Positions 22,508 to 24,966 of a DNA stretch of 24,966 nucleotides are shown here, piece after piece. The position numbers were made by a program, and so were the translations under genes. The DNA is taken from positions 1 through 24,966 of the forward strand of contig JAISDM010000022.1 in the NCBI GenBank assembly GCA_031264885.1, read 5' to 3'. Numbering within the stretch: position 1 is the first letter of the stretch; each line of letters starts with the position of its first letter. The notes below the pieces were generated by a model. It did not search any database and was not told the origin of the DNA. It saw only the letters and a program-made list of their open reading frames with translations. Source of the stretch: Peptococcaceae bacterium. Lineage in GTDB: Bacteria > Bacillota > Peptococcia > DRI-13 > UBA5745.

Positions 22508-22538
22508 GTGGGTTTCTCCTGTAAGGACTCCTCTAATT

Positions 22539-23405
22539 TTACAACAGCAGCGAATTGACCAGGGTCTGCGTATACACATGCTGAGGGTCTTCCATGATTT
22601 GATCGGTTATGCCCTCCTCGACGATTTGCCCGTTCAGCATGACCACGGTGCGGTCGGCCAGCATCCGCACCACCGCCAAATCATGGCTCACAACAATCAT
22701 CGTAACGCCGAAATCCCTCTGAACGCTCTTGACCAGATCCAATACCCGGGCCTGCACCGACAGATCCAGCCCAGTGGTCACCTCATCCAACAGCAGCACC
22801 GGCGGATTATTGGCGACAGCCTTCGCGATCTGCACCCTTTGCTGCATTCCCCCGGAAAAATACCGCGGCGGTTCCTTAACCCGGCTGACGGGCACTTCCA
22901 TGTGAGCCAGCAGCGCGTTGGTCCGCTCCATCATGAAACCGACGTGACGGCTGCCCGCGGCCAACAGCTTCTCAGCCACATTGGCGCTGGCCGAGAAACG
23001 CATCCGCAAGCCCAGATGCGGGTTTTGGTACACCATGCCCAGGAGCTGACCGCGGACATATTTGCGCTGCTGAGGGCTGACAGTAAAAACATCCCTTTCG
23101 CCACGCTCGTAGCTGCTTAAATAATACGCGCCTCCCGCCGGATCAATGTCCAGGTACAGCGCCTGCGTCAACGTCGACTTCCCGGATCCGGATTCCCCTA
23201 CCACGCCCAGGATTTCCCCTTCCCGCACCTTGAGCGAGACGTCTCTGGCCGCCCAGACGGTTCCGCAGCGCGGACAGCGGTTACCGCTTTGCCGCGCCCG
23301 CGCCGCCTGTGCCCGCTCCGCAAGGCACAGCGCGCATCCGTCCCCGTAACGCACAGTCAAATGCTCCAATCTCAGAGCGAACCGCTCCTCACCCACGGGA
23401 TCCAT
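22539..23405 (-). CDS. phnK: C-P lyase system ABC-type protein PhnK with Cys4 insertion
   Basis: The 288-residue ABC ATPase binds the C-P lyase core complex. It has Walker A GESGSGKST (70-78), signature FSGGMQQRVQIAKA, Walker B VLLLDEVTTGLD and the H-loop VVSHDLAVVR. Between the first strand and Walker A it has an insertion with Cys24-x2-Cys27 and Cys44-x2-Cys47, a zinc-ribbon-like pattern I recall from other PhnK proteins outside E. coli. The ATG at 23405 lies inside the end of phnJ (17-bp overlap) with AAGGGGGG upstream, implying coupled translation. The gene order phnJ-phnK is conserved. Confidence 0.92.
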   Translation of the reverse strand: MDPVGEERFALRLEHLTVRYGDGCALCLAERAQAARARQSGNRCPRCGTVWAARDVSLKVREGEILGVVGESGSGKSTLTQALYLDIDPAGGAYYLSSYERGERDVFTVSPQQRKYVRGQLLGMVYQNPHLGLRMRFSASANVAEKLLAAGSRHVGFMMERTNALLAHMEVPVSRVKEPPRYFSGGMQQRVQIAKAVANNPPVLLLDEVTTGLDLSVQARVLDLVKSVQRDFGVTMIVVSHDLAVVRMLADRTVVMLNGQIVEEGITDQIMEDPQHVYTQTLVNSLLL

Positions 23406-24246
23406 CGACCGCGCCCCCCTTCCGGCGTTTTTCACAATAGCCGCTGTCCGAGCATTGATAAAGTTTTGCCCCGCCGGCCGCGTCAAAAAACTCATCCAGA
23501 AACACATGTTCCGCTCCGCAGAGATGGCAGACGCGGCCGGACATATCCTCGGCGCGGAAGGGATAGTCCTCGAAATCCAAGGAACGGACCTCGGTATAGG
23601 GCGGCAGCGCGTAAATCTTCTTCTCCCGGCCCGCGCCAAACAAATGAAGGGCCGGGCTCATGTGCAGCTTGGGATTATCGAAGCGGGGGATGGGCGACGG
23701 CATCATGATGTAGCGATTCTCGACCATCACCGGATAGTCCGCGCTCAGTTCAATTTCCCCCAGCCGCACGATGTTCTCATAAAGCGCCAGCCATATGGGG
23801 GCGTAATCCATTTCCGCGTGCATCCTCCGCGTCACGGACTCCAAGGGCTCCACCAGACGCAGCGGTTCGGGCAAGGGCACCTGCAGTATCAGAATCTGAC
23901 CGTTGCGCAGGGGGACCTCAGGGATGCGGTGCCGGGTTTGTATGAGGGTGGCCGCCTCCGAATCGGTGGTGGTCTCCACCCCGGTACAGGCGGCGACGAA
24001 ACTGCGGATGGAGACAGCGTTGACGCTGTCGTCACTCCCCTGATCGATGACTTTGAGCACATCGCTGGGGCCGACGACCGAAAGTGTGATCTGAATCCCT
24101 CCGGTGCCCCAGCCCCGCCCGATGGGCAATTCCCGGGATCCAAAGGGCACCTGGTAACCGGGAACCGCCACCGCCTTGATGATCGCTCTGCGCACCGCCC
24201 GCTTGGAACCTTCGTCGAGAAAAGCAAAATTATAACCAGCCGTCAC
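23389..24246 (-). CDS. phnJ: Carbon-phosphorus lyase catalytic subunit PhnJ (radical SAM)
   Basis: The 285-residue product cleaves the C-P bond of ribose-1-phosphonate 5-phosphate, releasing an alkane such as methane and the 1,2-cyclic phosphate. The cysteines Cys240, Cys243, Cys265 and Cys271 have the C-x2-C-x21-C-x5-C spacing of E. coli PhnJ (241, 244, 266, 272), covering the iron-sulfur ligands and the catalytic Cys. Gly30 in VPGYQVPFGSRE matches the proposed glycyl-radical Gly32. The start is GTG 24246 behind GGAAGGAGG, overlapping the phnI stop by 4 bases (GTGA). The gene is intact and should be functional. Confidence 0.96.
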   Translation of the reverse strand: MTAGYNFAFLDEGSKRAVRRAIIKAVAVPGYQVPFGSRELPIGRGWGTGGIQITLSVVGPSDVLKVIDQGSDDSVNAVSIRSFVAACTGVETTTDSEAATLIQTRHRIPEVPLRNGQILILQVPLPEPLRLVEPLESVTRRMHAEMDYAPIWLALYENIVRLGEIELSADYPVMVENRYIMMPSPIPRFDNPKLHMSPALHLFGAGREKKIYALPPYTEVRSLDFEDYPFRAEDMSGRVCHLCGAEHVFLDEFFDAAGGAKLYQCSDSGYCEKRRKGGAVDGSRG

Positions 24247-24966
24247 TCCCGCGCCTCCTTCCGGGTATGCGTCCGGGTGTGGCGCACCCGATCCAATTTG
24301 GATTGAAATGTGACATAATGGGGCAGTTTGAGATGGGACAAAAACCCGCTCATCTCCAGGCAGTCGCCGTGGAGCAGCACGAATTCCTGATTTTGCAAAA
24401 TCCCCTCGCCTTCGGTGCTGAGCAGGTAATCCATCACCGACATAGCGATGGCCTTGTTGTCATTGCGCCCGAAGACCAAGCCGTAGCCGATTCCCAGACT
24501 CAGCGATTTATCCGAGGCATCCGCTTTCTCCCCCTGCCCCGCCTTCATGGCCTGAAGCGGATCCTCCCATTCATCCCGCTTGGTCTCGGCCGTTTCCTCG
24601 GGAAACAGGGATTCCACTTCCGTGACGATGATGCTGCCGGCGTACCAGCATTCCCCTTCCAGCAGCGGATGGGAAATCAAAACGTCCAGCGCGCCGGAGC
24701 GCAGTTCGCCCACGGTGGGATGGGCGGGCCCGAAGCCCCGTATCCCCGCGTAAGCCAGCCCCGAAAGGAAGCCGGTCTCGGCCCGGGCCAGGGCCTGCAG
24801 CCGGGCGGAGCGGGGCGCGGGGAAGCTCATGGGGTGCTGGGTGATATCCATAGGCGCGTCCCCGCCGCCCCGGGTATCAGCGCCGCCCCGGTCCGCGAAT
24901 CCGGAGATCAAACCCTCCTCCCGCAGCCCCTGAGAAACACGGGGCGCGGCAATCATGAGCGGTTCC
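24243..24966 (-). CDS. phnI: C-P lyase core subunit PhnI, C-terminal part (5' end outside window)
   Basis: The frame is open through the right edge of the window, leaving about 240 C-terminal residues. Family segments include the early MIAAPRVSQGLREEGLI, then MSFPAPRSARLQALARAETGFL, GYGLVFGRNDNKAIAMS and the end FLSHLKLPHYVTFQSKLDRVR. PhnI with PhnG, H and L couples ATP to phosphonate to form the ribose-1-phosphonate triphosphate. The ATG at 24956 is internal, because the frame continues upstream (codons for Glu-Pro-Leu precede it). phnG and phnH are expected beyond the right edge. Confidence 0.93.
   Translation of the reverse strand, partial: EPLMIAAPRVSQGLREEGLISGFADRGGADTRGGGDAPMDITQHPMSFPAPRSARLQALARAETGFLSGLAYAGIRGFGPAHPTVGELRSGALDVLISHPLLEGECWYAGSIIVTEVESLFPEETAETKRDEWEDPLQAMKAGQGEKADASDKSLSLGIGYGLVFGRNDNKAIAMSVMDYLLSTEGEGILQNQEFVLLHGDCLEMSGFLSHLKLPHYVTFQSKLDRVRHTRTHTRKEARE

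Overview
The window looks like chromosomal DNA of an anaerobic Gram-positive bacterium, probably Bacillota (Clostridia). The reasons are strong AGGAGG-type ribosome sites before nearly every gene, a lipoprotein substrate-binding protein with CUT1-type permeases, a YesL/DUF624 protein, a CdaR/PucR-type regulator and a free-standing OadB-type sodium-pump subunit. This assignment is an inference; there is no rRNA or tRNA gene to anchor it.

Layout. (1) Positions 1-363 hold the 3' end of a D-2-hydroxyacid dehydrogenase gene, about 92% identical in DNA to a complete copy at 3500-4465. (2) A sugar-diacid-type regulator (588-1736, minus) is divergent from a long plus-strand operon (2307-16423). The 570-bp gap between them is dense with palindromes and direct repeats. 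(3) The operon encodes glycerate 2-kinase, hydroxypyruvate/2-hydroxyacid reductase, a hydroxypyruvate-isomerase-like TIM barrel, a three-component sugar/acid ABC importer (binding protein, two permeases, distal ATPase), a uronate-dehydrogenase-like SDR, two enolase-superfamily acid-sugar dehydratases, a DapA-family aldolase/dehydratase, a URO-D-superfamily protein, an UlaG-like metallo-hydrolase (lactonase candidate) and an AllA-like cupin. Read together, this suggests uptake of a hexuronate or aldarate and oxidation to an aldarolactone, followed by lactone opening, dehydration, retro-aldol cleavage to pyruvate plus tartronate semialdehyde, isomerisation to hydroxypyruvate, reduction to glycerate and phosphorylation. 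(4) 16424-17299 has two dispersed repeats and a DUF624 membrane protein. (5) 17326-18941 has a near-consensus promoter, a roughly 260-nt structured-looking leader, an OadB-type Na+ pump subunit and a 36-residue single-span membrane peptide resembling a minimal OadG, followed by a terminator. (6) 19231-19419 (minus) encodes a 62-aa orphan protein. (7) From the right edge back to 19606, on the minus strand, lies the distal part of a C-P lyase operon in the order phnI (partial)-phnJ-phnK-phnM-phnL-PHP phosphoesterase.

Two dispersed palindromic repeat families run through the window: a REP-like element (ATTCYGGG-N5-CCCRGAAT, five copies, two of them inside the phn operon) and a longer GC-rich hairpin element (two copies, 482-550 and 16563-16640). 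The most interesting points for follow-up are the tartronate-semialdehyde-to-glycerate route using isomerase plus reductase, the two enzymes of unknown reaction (URO-D-like and AllA-like) inside a uronate operon, the OadB/mini-OadG pair behind a long leader, and the regulatory region at 1737-2306. All identifications come from reading motifs and translations by eye; no database search was run.
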